The position numbers and the translations under genes were made by a program. A stretch of 64,000 nucleotides of DNA from Brevibacterium jeotgali. Lineage in GTDB: Bacteria; Actinomycetota; Actinomycetes; Actinomycetales; Brevibacteriaceae. The notes beneath the pieces were generated by a model, which was not told the DNA's origin, did no database searches, and saw only the letters and a list, made by a program, of their open reading frames with translations. Position 1 is the stretch's first letter, and the number at the start of each line of letters is the position of its first letter. The stretch covers positions 248,001-312,000 of the forward strand of contig NZ_FXZM01000002.1 of assembly GCF_900169175.1 (NCBI RefSeq), in the 5' to 3' direction. Positions 28,708-37,437 of the stretch are shown here, piece by piece.

Positions 28708-29390
28708 ATTCTGATGCCTTCCAGGACTGTGCGGAACAGAGTGAGGGAGTGATCGAACCGATCGTGCAGGTTCTGAGGGGCGGGGTCGTCGGCAGGATCG
28801 CCGTGCGCGGGAGGGGCTGTGGGGATCACGAACGAGTGGCGCAGCGGAGCGAGCGCGATGAGGACGATCATCCGCACCACGTCCCGCGCAGTGGTCCCGT
28901 CCGGCAGATCCAGGGCCGAGATCTCATCGGCGAGTCTGGGTGTGAGCGCATCGATGAGCATCGTGGCAAGGGCGCTGCCCGCATCGGCATTGCGCTGCAC
29001 GAGCGCGGGATTGCGCATGAAGAGGACCCTGCGCATGCGTTCGGTCTCCTCGTCGCCCAGTGAGCGGGAGAGGATGTCGCGGATCAGATCGGCCGTCGTC
29101 TCGAGCACGCCGGCTGAGAAGTCCGTCGACGCGAGGGCGTCACGGACGAGCTGCTCATCGGGGCCGCTCGTCGCCGTCCCGATGATCGCGTCCTCCTTGC
29201 TCGCGAAGTAGTTGAAGAAGGTCCGCTGGGAGATGCCGGCCTCATCCGCGATCTGGGCGACGGTCGCCGCGTCGAGTCCGCGTTCGCAGGACAGCCGCAC
29301 TGCAGCGCGATGGATCGACTCGCGGGTCCGGCGCGCTTTGCGATCGCGCAGGGACTCGCCTTCTCCGGGGACACAGCTCGTTGTACTCAC
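28704..29390 (-). CDS. TetR family transcriptional regulator
   Basis: A 228-residue regulator. The N-terminal helix-turn-helix is TRESIHRAAVRL ... TVAQIADEAGISQRTFFNYFASKEDAI (about 20-70), where ISQRTFFNYFxSKED is the classic TetR recognition helix; the rest is an unassigned ligand-binding domain. The GTG at 29390 is used; a TTG two codons earlier is the alternative. It is coupled to the downstream MFS gene and probably represses the tetR-MFS unit from the palindrome TTGCATCAAATGCAA located 29 bases upstream. The inducer is unknown. Confidence 0.87.
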   Translation of the reverse strand: MSTTSCVPGEGESLRDRKARRTRESIHRAAVRLSCERGLDAATVAQIADEAGISQRTFFNYFASKEDAIIGTATSGPDEQLVRDALASTDFSAGVLETTADLIRDILSRSLGDEETERMRRVLFMRNPALVQRNADAGSALATMLIDALTPRLADEISALDLPDGTTARDVVRMIVLIALAPLRHSFVIPTAPPAHGDPADDPAPQNLHDRFDHSLTLFRTVLEGIRI

Positions 29391-29418
29391 AGTCAACGAT
29401 TCTGCACCGTATGCATCC

Positions 29419-29433
29419 TTGCATCAAATGCAA
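29419..29433. promoter_or_regulatory. Palindromic operator candidate upstream of tetR
   Basis: TTGCAT-CAA-ATGCAA is a perfect 6-bp inverted repeat, surrounded by further TGCA tetramers (29403-29449) in a locally AT-richer stretch between the tetR start and the dnaG stop. Size and position suit a TetR autoregulatory site. Confidence 0.55.
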
Positions 29434-29485
29434 ACGTGCAGTGAGTGCAGGATATGCGTCACGCCCTGTGGTCCGGAGCACAGTC

Positions 29486-31570
29486 CTACATGAGCTGTCG
29501 GATGCGCGCCCTCTGCTGTTCGAGGATCTGCAGCTGGTTCAGCAGAGCGGAACTCGTCTCGAGGTCCGTGGGGTCCGTCCGCTGCAGGCGCGAGTGCAGT
29601 TCGGAGGCGATGCGGGCCATGTCCGAATCGAAGAGGCGCGCGATGATGCCGCGGGAGTACCGCTCCACACCGGCTGCGTCCTCAGCGGGCAGCGGTTCCA
29701 CCGCCAGTGCGCCCACCAGTGACCGCACCCGCTCGTCTCCGCGACCCGACGCAGTCTCCATCACCCGCTCCGGCCACCCGGCCGGATCCGTGAGGCCCGC
29801 GCGGATGCCGCCCGACTGCTGCATGCAGACGTGGACGTTCCGCAGATCGGGGTGGGTGAACACCTCGCCGTTGAGTCCGTCGAAGAGCGTCGCGTTCACG
29901 AACTGCGGCTGCTGCAGGGCCACCTGCAGCGCGCCTCGTTCGATCCGGACCGCCACCGGGTCGAAGTCGGGGACCGCCGAGGCTGCACTGCCCAGCTGTT
30001 CGGCGTACTCCTCGATCCGTCCGGCGGTGCCGGACTCATACGGGCTGGAGGGTGATCCGACACCCTGTGCAGGCGCCGGAGCCGAGCGCTCCCAGCCGCC
30101 TCGACCGGAATGCTGAATTCCGGACTGCTGAGCCCCGGACTGCCGAGGCCCGGACTGCTGAGCCCCCCGGCCGGCCTGCCGACCGCCCCTGCCAGACGAC
30201 GGCGAATCGGGCCGCCGCTCTCCCGTGCGACCACGGCCGCCGGACGCGGGCTTCGCGCGCCGGACGGCCTCGGCGACCTCCTCCATCCCGACGCCCAGTC
30301 GGCCCGCCACGAGGCGTTCATAGCCGGGCCGCATCGCTGCATCGCGGATGGAGGCGACGACGGGCGCCGCCGCGCGCATCGCCCCGACGCGGCCTTCGAC
30401 CGTCGAGAGGTCGAAGCGGGAGATCGCCTGCGCGATCGCGAACTCGAAGAGCGGCCGTCGACCGTCGACGAGGTCGCGCACTGCGGCGTCGCCCTCCTCG
30501 GCCCGCAGGTCCGAGGGGTCTCGGCCTCCCGCCTCGACCGCGACGAACGTCTGGGCGACGAACCGCTGCTCGAGTTCGAAGGCCTTGAGCGCAGCGCGCT
30601 GTCCGGCCTCGTCGCCGTCGAAGGTGAAGACGACCTCGCCGGATCCGGAGGCCTCGTCACCCAGCAGACGACTCACGACCTTCGCATGATCCTCTCCGAA
30701 GGCGGTTCCGCACGTCGCGACCGCCTGGCCCACACCCGCCAGGTGCGCCGCCATGACGTCGGTGTACCCCTCGACGACCACGACCCTCTTCGTCCGGGCG
30801 ATCTCCCGCTTCGCGAGGTCGAGTCCGTAGAGGACGTGCGCCTTCCGATAGAGCGGAGTCTCCGGGGTGTTGAGGTACTTGGGACCCTGATCGTCGTCGT
30901 AGAGCTTGCGGGCGCCGAATCCGATGGTCCGTCCGGTGACGTCCCGGATGGGCCACATGATGCGCCCGCGGAAGCGATCGTAGATGCCGCGGCGTCCTTC
31001 GGACACCAGGCCCGAGGCCGTGATCTCCTCCGTCGTGAAACCGCGCCCGCGCACGAACCGCAGCAGATTGTCCCAGCCGCGCGGGGAGTATCCGACGCCG
31101 AACCGGTCGAGCGACTCCGCGTCGAAGCCGCGCGCCGCCAGGTACTCGCGTGCGGTCTGGGCCTCCGCCTCGCCCAGCTGGAGACGGTAGTACTCCTCTG
31201 CGACCTGGTGCATCTCGATGAGTCGCTGGCGACGTCCGACCTCTTCGCGCGGCGGGCCCTCGCCCTCCTCATACCGCAGCTGCACGCCGACGCGCTCGGC
31301 CTGTCGCTCGACCGCCTCCGCGAAGGTCACTCCGTCGAGCTTCTGGAGGAACGTGAACACATCGCCGGACTCACCGCAGCCGAAGCAGTGGTACATGCCC
31401 ACCTGCGTGCGGACGTGGAATGACGGAGTGCGCTCGTCGTGGAACGGGCAGAGTCCCTTGAGCGAGCCCACTCCCGCGGTGCGCAGCGACACGAACTCGC
31501 CCACGACGTCGTCCAGCCGGGTGCGGGAACGGACTTCGTCGATGTCCTCCCGCTTGATGAGTCCCGCCAT
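29486..31570 (-). CDS. dnaG: DNA primase
   Basis: A 694-residue primase. The zinc-binding domain has Cys41, His44, Cys62 and Cys65 (CPFHDERTPSFH ... CFGCGESGD). The RNA-polymerase core includes FRGRIMWPIRDVTGRTIGFGAR and a Toprim fold (VVVVEGYTDVMAAH and FDGDEAGQRAA, near 265-350). A Gly/Gln/Ser linker containing four pentapeptide repeats (AQQSG-PRQSG-AQQSG-IQHSG) joins the C-terminal DnaB-interacting helicase-binding domain. The ATG at 31570 shares one base with the dgt stop (TGATG). It primes Okazaki fragments. It is last in the order dusB-dgt-dnaG. Confidence 0.96.
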   Translation of the reverse strand: MAGLIKREDIDEVRSRTRLDDVVGEFVSLRTAGVGSLKGLCPFHDERTPSFHVRTQVGMYHCFGCGESGDVFTFLQKLDGVTFAEAVERQAERVGVQLRYEEGEGPPREEVGRRQRLIEMHQVAEEYYRLQLGEAEAQTAREYLAARGFDAESLDRFGVGYSPRGWDNLLRFVRGRGFTTEEITASGLVSEGRRGIYDRFRGRIMWPIRDVTGRTIGFGARKLYDDDQGPKYLNTPETPLYRKAHVLYGLDLAKREIARTKRVVVVEGYTDVMAAHLAGVGQAVATCGTAFGEDHAKVVSRLLGDEASGSGEVVFTFDGDEAGQRAALKAFELEQRFVAQTFVAVEAGGRDPSDLRAEEGDAAVRDLVDGRRPLFEFAIAQAISRFDLSTVEGRVGAMRAAAPVVASIRDAAMRPGYERLVAGRLGVGMEEVAEAVRRAKPASGGRGRTGERRPDSPSSGRGGRQAGRGAQQSGPRQSGAQQSGIQHSGRGGWERSAPAPAQGVGSPSSPYESGTAGRIEEYAEQLGSAASAVPDFDPVAVRIERGALQVALQQPQFVNATLFDGLNGEVFTHPDLRNVHVCMQQSGGIRAGLTDPAGWPERVMETASGRGDERVRSLVGALAVEPLPAEDAAGVERYSRGIIARLFDSDMARIASELHSRLQRTDPTDLETSSALLNQLQILEQQRARIRQLM
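30105..30164 (-). repeat. Four 15-bp in-frame repeats in dnaG linker
   Basis: CCGGAATGCTGAATT, CCGGACTGCTGAGCC, CCGGACTGCCGAGGC and CCGGACTGCTGAGCC (plus-strand reading) encode AQQSG-like pentapeptides on the minus strand, between the primase core and the helicase-binding domain. The period is a multiple of three, so expansion keeps the frame. Confidence 0.8.
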
Positions 31571-32856
31571 CAGAGCAGGTCCGCCCGGCCCGCGCGCAGC
31601 CGGTGGTAGTGCGTCCACGCCGAGTGGTCCGTGAGGGAGGCCAGCTGATCGACGACGGCGCGCAGACGCTGCGCGTCCGTGTCCGCATCGCGGTGATCCG
31701 CGGTGTAGAGGGGGTCCATGGCCTCCGGATGCTCACCGAAGTACTCCGCGACCGTCCGCAGCACGTCGGCCTGGATCTCCTGGAGCCGCAGCCGGTCTTC
31801 GGCCACCATGACGGTGACGGTCGCCAGCCCCTTCAGCACTGCGATCTCCTGCATGGACGCGTCAGGCACGACGAGGCTTCCCGCGTACCGGCCCAGCGGA
31901 CCCCATCCGAACTCCTCGCGCGTCGCGGCCTCGGCGGCAGCGGCGAAACGGCCGATCAGCTGGCTCGTCATGTGCTTCAGCGACGCCTGGTCGCGGCGGC
32001 TGCCGCTGTACTCGTCCCCGGGCCAGTACGCGGCGGCCCGCAGCCGGTCGAGCGCCCTGACGATGTCCTCGTCGCGGGCCTCCGGCAGGTACCAGGCGCG
32101 GGTGATGTCGATGAGGCCCGCCATGGCGTCGTCTCCTGAGAACTCCTCGAGGCGGAGGTGCCCGGCGACGATCGCGTCCTCGACATCGTGGACGGAGTAG
32201 GAGATGTCGTCCGCGAGATCCATGATCTGGGCCTCGAGGCACCGCTGCGCGTTCGGATGACCATCGCGGTAGAAGTCGAAGACCTCCTGATCGTCTTCGT
32301 AGACGCCGAACTTCCGCACCCGCGCGCCTTCCCGCCCTGCGGGTGCGTCGCTGCGCGGCCAGGGGTACTTCGTGCACGCGTCGAGGGTCGCGCGGGTGAG
32401 GTTGAGGCCCGCCGGTCCGCCGGCGTCCGTGACGACCTTGGGCTCCAGGCGCGTCAGCACGCGAAGGGTCTGAGCATTGCCCTCGAAGCCGCCGATATCC
32501 GTCGCGAGCGCGTCGAGGACCGTCTCCCCGTTATGACCGAACGGCGGGTGGCCGAGATCGTGGCTGAGGCACGCGGTGTCGACGATCTCCGGATCGCAGC
32601 CCAGGTAGCGGGCGAGCTCACGACCGACCTGCGCCACTTCGAGCGAGTGGGTCAGCCGCGTGCGGACGAAGTCGTCGCTGCCCGGGGACACCACCTGGGT
32701 CTTCGCCCCCAGGCGTCGGAGGCCCGATGAGTGGAGCACGCGGGCGCGGTCCCGCTGGAACTCCGTGCGCCGCGGGTTCTTGGGCGGCTCGTCGACCCAG
32801 CGTTCACGGTCGCTCGAGCCGTAGTCGAACACGGGAGTCGAGAGGTATCCGGTCAC
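31570..32856 (-). CDS. dgt: Deoxyguanosinetriphosphate triphosphohydrolase
   Basis: A 428-residue HD-domain dNTPase that splits dGTP into deoxyguanosine and triphosphate. HD-site residues are in TRLTHSLEVAQVG, CLSHDLGHPPFGHNGE and MDLADDISYSVHDVED, all intact. The C-terminal dGTPase-specific region is complete, so it belongs to the type 2 (shorter) class usual beside dnaG in actinobacteria. The start is a GTG at 32856 (an adjacent in-frame GTG at 32859 is possible); the frame remains open far upstream but there overlaps dusB on the same strand as an out-of-frame shadow. Starts 5 bases after the dusB stop and ends by sharing one base with dnaG. Confidence 0.93.
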   Translation of the reverse strand: MTGYLSTPVFDYGSSDRERWVDEPPKNPRRTEFQRDRARVLHSSGLRRLGAKTQVVSPGSDDFVRTRLTHSLEVAQVGRELARYLGCDPEIVDTACLSHDLGHPPFGHNGETVLDALATDIGGFEGNAQTLRVLTRLEPKVVTDAGGPAGLNLTRATLDACTKYPWPRSDAPAGREGARVRKFGVYEDDQEVFDFYRDGHPNAQRCLEAQIMDLADDISYSVHDVEDAIVAGHLRLEEFSGDDAMAGLIDITRAWYLPEARDEDIVRALDRLRAAAYWPGDEYSGSRRDQASLKHMTSQLIGRFAAAAEAATREEFGWGPLGRYAGSLVVPDASMQEIAVLKGLATVTVMVAEDRLRLQEIQADVLRTVAEYFGEHPEAMDPLYTADHRDADTDAQRLRAVVDQLASLTDHSAWTHYHRLRAGRADLL

Positions 32857-32860
32857 CACG

Positions 32861-34054
32861 TCAGCCCCCCGAGATGTCGAGCTCGGCTTCGGCCAGCTCT
32901 GCATACCAGGAGTCGCCCATCTGCCGGGAGTCGAGCCATCCCTCCGGCAGGTGCGGGCGCTTCGCACGAGTGGTCCGGCCGCGCGAGCCCTCGGCCGCCT
33001 CTCCGGGGTAGGGCTGCGTCGGGTCCAGTTCGCCCAGCAGGGCATCGAGCTCGTCGAGCGACGACACCTTCGCGAGGCGGCTGCGCAGGTCACCGCCCAC
33101 CGGATACCCCTTGAAGTACCAGGCCATGTGCTTCCTGAGGTCGCGGACCCCCATGAACTCGTCCTCGTAGTGCTCGACCATGTATTCCCCGTGCCTGCGC
33201 ACTGCGTCCGCGACACCGCCCAGGTCCGGCTGGTTGCGCAGGGGGTTGCCCGAGAGTGCGTTCTCCAGGTCGCCGAAGAGCCAGGGGCGTCCCTGGCAGC
33301 CTCGTCCCACCACCACACCGTCGCAGCCGGTCTGCTCCATCATCGACAGCGCGTCCTCCGCGGCGAAGATGTCGCCGTTGCCGAGCACCGGGATCGAATC
33401 GCCCGCGAGCCGTGCGACCTCGTCCTTGAGCGTGGCTATAGCAGTCCAGTCCGCCGTGCCGGAGTACAGCTGTGCGCACGTCCTGCCGTGGAGGGTGATC
33501 GCAGAGACGCCCGCATCGACGGCGGTGCGCGCCGCATCGAGGTACGTGAGGTGGTCGTCGTCGATGCCCTTGCGCATCTTGATGGTCAGCGGGACGCCTC
33601 CCCGGGAGGCTTCGCGGACGGCGGTGTGGACGATCGAGGAGAAGAGGTCCGACTTCCACGGCAGGGCCGACCCGCCGCCCTTCCGCGTGATCTTGGGCGC
33701 CGGGCACCCGAAGTTCAGGTCGATGTGGTCGGCGCGATCCTCCTCGACCAGCATCCGCACTGCCTGTCCCGTCGTGACCGGGTCGACGCCGTAGAGCTGC
33801 ACCGACCGCGGAGTCTCGAACGGCTCGTGGTGGATGATCCGCATCGTCTTCTCATTGCGTTCGACGAGGGCGCGGGTCGTCACCATCTCCGTCACGTAGA
33901 GGCCGCCGCCGTACTCACGGCACAGACGGCGGAAGGCGGTGTTGGTGATGCCGGCCATCGGTGCGAGCACGACAGGTGAGGTCAGCTCGATGTCGCCGAT
34001 CCGCAGTGCGGGGCGGGCAGAGGCATCGGTTCGGGGTTCGGTCACAGCAGTCAC
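32861..34054 (-). CDS. dusB: tRNA-dihydrouridine synthase
   Basis: A 397-residue FMN-dependent TIM-barrel enzyme that reduces uridine to dihydrouridine in the tRNA D-loop. LAPMAGITNTAFRRLCREYG (about 31-50) is the N-terminal signature, DLNFGCPAPKITRKGGGSAL holds the catalytic Cys, and ITLHGRTCAQLYSGTADW and VLGNGDIFAAEDA are the phosphate-binding segments; the C-terminal helical tRNA-binding domain follows. Sequence is closest in form to the DusB branch. The GTG at 34054 lies 6 bases after GACAAT, a leaderless promoter. It heads dusB-dgt-dnaG. Confidence 0.93.
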   Translation of the reverse strand: MTAVTEPRTDASARPALRIGDIELTSPVVLAPMAGITNTAFRRLCREYGGGLYVTEMVTTRALVERNEKTMRIIHHEPFETPRSVQLYGVDPVTTGQAVRMLVEEDRADHIDLNFGCPAPKITRKGGGSALPWKSDLFSSIVHTAVREASRGGVPLTIKMRKGIDDDHLTYLDAARTAVDAGVSAITLHGRTCAQLYSGTADWTAIATLKDEVARLAGDSIPVLGNGDIFAAEDALSMMEQTGCDGVVVGRGCQGRPWLFGDLENALSGNPLRNQPDLGGVADAVRRHGEYMVEHYEDEFMGVRDLRKHMAWYFKGYPVGGDLRSRLAKVSSLDELDALLGELDPTQPYPGEAAEGSRGRTTRAKRPHLPEGWLDSRQMGDSWYAELAEAELDISGG

Positions 34055-34066
34055 CGCATCATTGTC
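34055..34066 (-). promoter_or_regulatory. Leaderless promoter for dusB-dgt-dnaG
   Basis: Minus-strand GACAAT (34066-34061), six bases, then GTG at 34054. No ribosome binding site is visible in front of the start. Confidence 0.45.
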
Positions 34067-34154
34067 TCCGATCGGTCAAACCGTCCCCACCCCACCCGTC
34101 TCGCGATCGCCCCGTGCGGCTGACAAACGGACATGCCGGTGACAGAGTTGACGC

Positions 34155-35699
34155 GTGATCGTGTCCGTCCTCCTGGCTGCCGTGCCGCTGCTCGCCGTCG
34201 TCACCCTGCTGGCGCTGGGCCGCGGCGCCGTGACCTCCTCACTCGCGGGCCTGGCACTCGCCCTGGGCCTGGGGATCGGCGTCTTCCCCGTCGCGGTGGG
34301 GACCTTCGCCGCCGAGGGCCTCGGCTTCCTCCCCGTCGTCGTCGAGGTGACGCTCATCCTCCTCACGGGCGTGGTGCTCGCACGGCTCCTGGGAGCACTC
34401 GGCGCGATGGCCCGGATCAGCGACTGGGTGCTTGCCGCGTCACCCGGGGCGACGGCCGGGGCGGTGCTCGTCGTGTTCGGCATCGTCCCCTTCGCCGAGT
34501 CGGTGACGGGATTCGGCATCGGCATCACCGTCGGCATACCGATCCTCGTGCACCTGGGCTTCGGCATCCGGAAGGCGAGCGTCCTGGGTCTGCTGGGCAT
34601 GGTCGCCGCACCGTGGGGCGGGCTGGCGCCGGGAGCGAAGGTCGCGTCCGGGCTCCTCGGCATCCCGCTCACCGAGCTCGGCATCGCCACGGCCCACTAC
34701 AACGTCCTCCCGGTGTGCGTCGTCGCTGCCGTGCTCACCTTCGCCGTGCGCGACAGGCTCGCGGGGCTCCTCTACAGCCTCATCGCCGGTGCCGTGCTGA
34801 GCATCGGGCTCTGGGGCTTCAACTCACTCATCGGCACGCCGCTCGCCGGTGTCCTCGCCACACTGCTCGTCGTCGCCGTCCTCCTGCTCGTCTTCCGGAT
34901 CGGCGGAGCACGAGCGACCTTCGACCGCGAGCTCGCACTCGCACTCGTCCCCTACGGCGTCCTCACCGTCGGGCTCCTGGTCTGCAGCGCGATCGCCGCA
35001 GTCTGGCCGCACCCGGTCACGACGCTGCTCACGTCCCCTCCGGTCTGGCTGGCCGCCGGCTGCATCGCCGCGATCGTGCGCCTGCTCAGCCGGGGACCCG
35101 GCGCCGGAACCATCCTGCGCGAAGGCGTGCGCGCGTGGGTCCCCGTCGGCGTGGCGACCGCATCGTTCATGGTGATGGGCTGGTCGCTGTCCGTGTTCGA
35201 CATGAGCACTCGCATCGGAGAGGCGCTGTCCGCCTTCGGCGTGTGGACCGTCCCCGCGCTCGGCATGGTCGGCTCGATCCTCGCAGGCTCCATCACGGGC
35301 TCCCTGTCGATGTTCGCGACGACGTTCGGATCCATCGCGTCCATCACGGACACACCGGTCCTGCAGGTGGTCGCCGCCGGCATGGCATCGTCGGGGCTCG
35401 CCAATGGAGCCTCCCCGGCACGGGCGGCGCTCGCCGTCACGATGGCACTCGCCGCGCTTCCGACGGCGGACCGCTCCCCCGATGCTCACGATGTCCCGGA
35501 TGCTCGAGAGGCCGCAGATGATTCCGACGCCTCCGACGGTCCGGACTCGGCCCACTCGGCGGAGCCGAGCCCCGCAGGAGCACCGGCGGACGCGGCGCAC
35601 ACGCGTGAATCGCTCGAGCGCTCCGTGCTCCTCTGGACCGTCGGCCTCTCCGCCGTCAGCGCGGCCTGCGTCGCCGTCGCCCTCACCCTCACGGTCTGA
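34155..35699 (+). CDS. L-lactate permease family transporter
   Basis: A 514-residue polytopic protein of the LctP family (about 12 hydrophobic segments). The signature VPFAESVTGFGIGITVGIPILVHLGF lies near 115-140; GLANGASPARAALAVTMAL in the last third matches the conserved permease end. Unusually, an acidic hydrophilic block of about 50 residues (roughly 437-490, Asp/Ala/Ser/Pro-rich) is inserted before the final helix (LLWTVGLSAVSAACVAVALTL). LctP proteins import lactate or glycolate with protons; no lactate dehydrogenase gene is adjacent, so the substrate is an inference. The start is a GTG at 34155 without a clear binding site; CAGAGT six bases upstream is a weak leaderless -10. Confidence 0.8.
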   Translation: MIVSVLLAAVPLLAVVTLLALGRGAVTSSLAGLALALGLGIGVFPVAVGTFAAEGLGFLPVVVEVTLILLTGVVLARLLGALGAMARISDWVLAASPGATAGAVLVVFGIVPFAESVTGFGIGITVGIPILVHLGFGIRKASVLGLLGMVAAPWGGLAPGAKVASGLLGIPLTELGIATAHYNVLPVCVVAAVLTFAVRDRLAGLLYSLIAGAVLSIGLWGFNSLIGTPLAGVLATLLVVAVLLLVFRIGGARATFDRELALALVPYGVLTVGLLVCSAIAAVWPHPVTTLLTSPPVWLAAGCIAAIVRLLSRGPGAGTILREGVRAWVPVGVATASFMVMGWSLSVFDMSTRIGEALSAFGVWTVPALGMVGSILAGSITGSLSMFATTFGSIASITDTPVLQVVAAGMASSGLANGASPARAALAVTMALAALPTADRSPDAHDVPDAREAADDSDASDGPDSAHSAEPSPAGAPADAAHTRESLERSVLLWTVGLSAVSAACVAVALTLTV

Positions 35700-35800
35700 G
35701 TCCGACAGGACCGCCCGACCGGACAGCCCGCCCGCACCCTCACCGTCCGACCGGCCGGACGCAGAACGGCCCCGCGCACGGTGAGTGCACGAGGCCGCTG

Positions 35801-35820
35801 CTCCGACCGACCGATCGGAG
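35801..35820 (+). terminator. Hairpin between convergent lctP-type gene and glyS
   Basis: CTCCGA (35801-35806) pairs with TCGGAG (35815-35820). Upstream, CTCACCGT and ACGGTGAG form a second, longer-range pair across 35742-35784. Together they could stop transcription from both sides. Confidence 0.45.
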
Positions 35821-35843
35821 AATGCCGGACGTATCCGACCGCG

Positions 35844-37226
35844 TCAGCTCCCGCCGAGCAGTCCTGCGGCGATGTAGGCCGGAACGTCGGCGATCGCCAC
35901 GCGCTCCTGCGACATGTCGTCGCGCTTGCGGATGGTGACCGCGTCGTCATCGAGCGAATCGAAGTCGTACGTGATGCAGAACGGTGTGCCCACCTCGTCC
36001 TGGCGACGGTAGCGACGGCCGATCGCACCGGCGTCGTCGAAGTCGACGTTCCAGTTCTGGCGCAGGGTCGCCGCCAGCTCGCGCGCCTTGGGGCTCAGCT
36101 TCTCGTTGCGCGACAGCGGCAGCACCGCGGCCTTGACCGGAGCCAGCCGCGGATCGAGCTTGAGGAAGGCGCGGGTGTCCGTGCCGCCCTTGGTGTTGGG
36201 GGCCTCATCCTCCGTGTACGCGTCGACGAGGAAGGCCATCATCGCGCGGGTCAGACCGAAGCTGGGCTCGATGACGTACGGCGTGTAGCGGTCGCCGCTC
36301 GCCTGGTCGAAGTACTGGAGCTTCGTCCCGGACTCGTCCGTGTGGCGGCCCAGGTCGTAATCGGTGCGGTTCGCGATGCCCATGAGCTCGCCCCAGTCGG
36401 ACCCCTGGAATCCGAACTTGTACTCGATGTCGATCGTGGCGTCCGAGTAGTGTGCGCGCTCGCCGTCCGGCACGTCGAAGCGACGCAGGTTGTCCGGATC
36501 GATGCCGAGGTCGATGAACCAGTCCCAGCAGGCCTCGACCCACTCGTCGTAGAACCGCTTCGCGTCCTCGGGGTGGACGAAGAACTCGATCTCCATCTGC
36601 TCGAACTCACGGGTGCGGAAGATGAAGTTGCCCGGGGTGATCTCGTTGCGGAACGCCTTGCCGATCTGGCCGATGCCGAAGGGCGGCTTCTTCCGCGACG
36701 CCGTCACGACGTTGTTGAAGTTCACGAAGATGCCCTGTGCAGTCTCGGGGCGGAGGTAGTGCAGGCCCTCTTCGTTGTCGACGGCGCCCAGGTAGGTCTT
36801 CACGAGTCCGGAGAACTGCTGCGGCTCAGTCCACCTGCCCTCCTGGCCCGTCTCCGGGTCGCGGATGTCGGCCAGACCGTTGGCCGGCTCGCGACCGTGC
36901 TTGGCGACGTAGGCCTCGATGAGGTGGTCGGACCGGTAGCGCTTGTTCGTGTGGAGGGATTCGACGAGCGGATCGACGAACGTCTCGACATGCCCGGACG
37001 CCTCCCAGACGCGGCGCGGGAGGATGACGGAGGAGTCGAGCCCGACCATATCCTCGCGACCGCGGACGAAGTTCTGCCACCAGAGTGCCTTGATGTTCTC
37101 CTTGAGCTCCACTCCCAGCGGACCGTAGTCCCATGCGGAGCGGGACCCTCCGTAGATCTCACCCGCCTGGAAGACGAATCCGCGCCGCTTGGCCAGGGTG
37201 ATGACGGAATCAAGGGTCGATGCCAC
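35844..37226 (-). CDS. glyS: Glycyl-tRNA synthetase (alpha2 type)
   Basis: A 460-residue class II synthetase of the single-chain dimeric type. Motif-like segments are [22 protein letters not shown] (N-terminal), [41 protein letters not shown] (motif 2) and the motif 3-like [14 protein letters not shown], then an anticodon-binding domain. Length near 460 is usual. The GTG at 37226 follows GAGGAG by 9 bases. A TAGGGT -10 element at 37289-37284 gives a leader of about 50 bases. No T-box or glycine riboswitch was recognised. It is divergent from the helicase gene. Confidence 0.96.
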   Translation of the reverse strand: MASTLDSVITLAKRRGFVFQAGEIYGGSRSAWDYGPLGVELKENIKALWWQNFVRGREDMVGLDSSVILPRRVWEASGHVETFVDPLVESLHTNKRYRSDHLIEAYVAKHGREPANGLADIRDPETGQEGRWTEPQQFSGLVKTYLGAVDNEEGLHYLRPETAQGIFVNFNNVVTASRKKPPFGIGQIGKAFRNEITPGNFIFRTREFEQMEIEFFVHPEDAKRFYDEWVEACWDWFIDLGIDPDNLRRFDVPDGERAHYSDATIDIEYKFGFQGSDWGELMGIANRTDYDLGRHTDESGTKLQYFDQASGDRYTPYVIEPSFGLTRAMMAFLVDAYTEDEAPNTKGGTDTRAFLKLDPRLAPVKAAVLPLSRNEKLSPKARELAATLRQNWNVDFDDAGAIGRRYRRQDEVGTPFCITYDFDSLDDDAVTIRKRDDMSQERVAIADVPAYIAAGLLGGS

Positions 37227-37283
37227 TGAAGTGCTCCTCTTGGGGGTCGGTGTGAACGGCTGGCTGCTGTTCGATCGGACACA

Positions 37284-37289
37284 ACCCTA
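37284..37289 (-). promoter_or_regulatory. -10 element for glyS
   Basis: Minus-strand TAGGGT, about 58 bases before the GTG start; the GAGGAG binding site lies on the resulting leader. Confidence 0.4.
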
Positions 37290-37332
37290 CCGATTGTGGC
37301 CTCTGCGTGCGTCCCGGGCGCCGCACCCCGTG

Positions 37333-37338
37333 TAGGAT
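37333..37338 (+). promoter_or_regulatory. -10 element for the DEAD-box helicase gene
   Basis: TAGGAT preceded by a G-T-G context predicts a start near 37345 and a long leader of about 93 bases before the helicase ATG, in keeping with post-transcriptional control of cold-induced helicases. Confidence 0.4.
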
Positions 37339-37437
37339 TCTCACGCGGCCTCCGTGCATGAGACGAGCACCTTCGGCCGAATCCCGCGCATCCGCCATCC
37401 AAGACCTCTGCGGTCGTGCGCGCGCTACGTCTTAGGA

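Noticed and set aside
29616..30660. CRISPR-like short repeats in the dnaG linker region
   Set aside because: The 15-bp units are contiguous, in frame and without spacers; no cas genes are present.
35700..35843. A small gene between the lactate-permease-type gene and glyS
   Set aside because: No frame has both a start signal and plausible composition; the stretch instead contains hairpins.
37227..37437. Glycine riboswitch or T-box before glyS
   Set aside because: The leader is about 50 bases without conserved riboswitch cores; only promoters and a ribosome binding site are seen.
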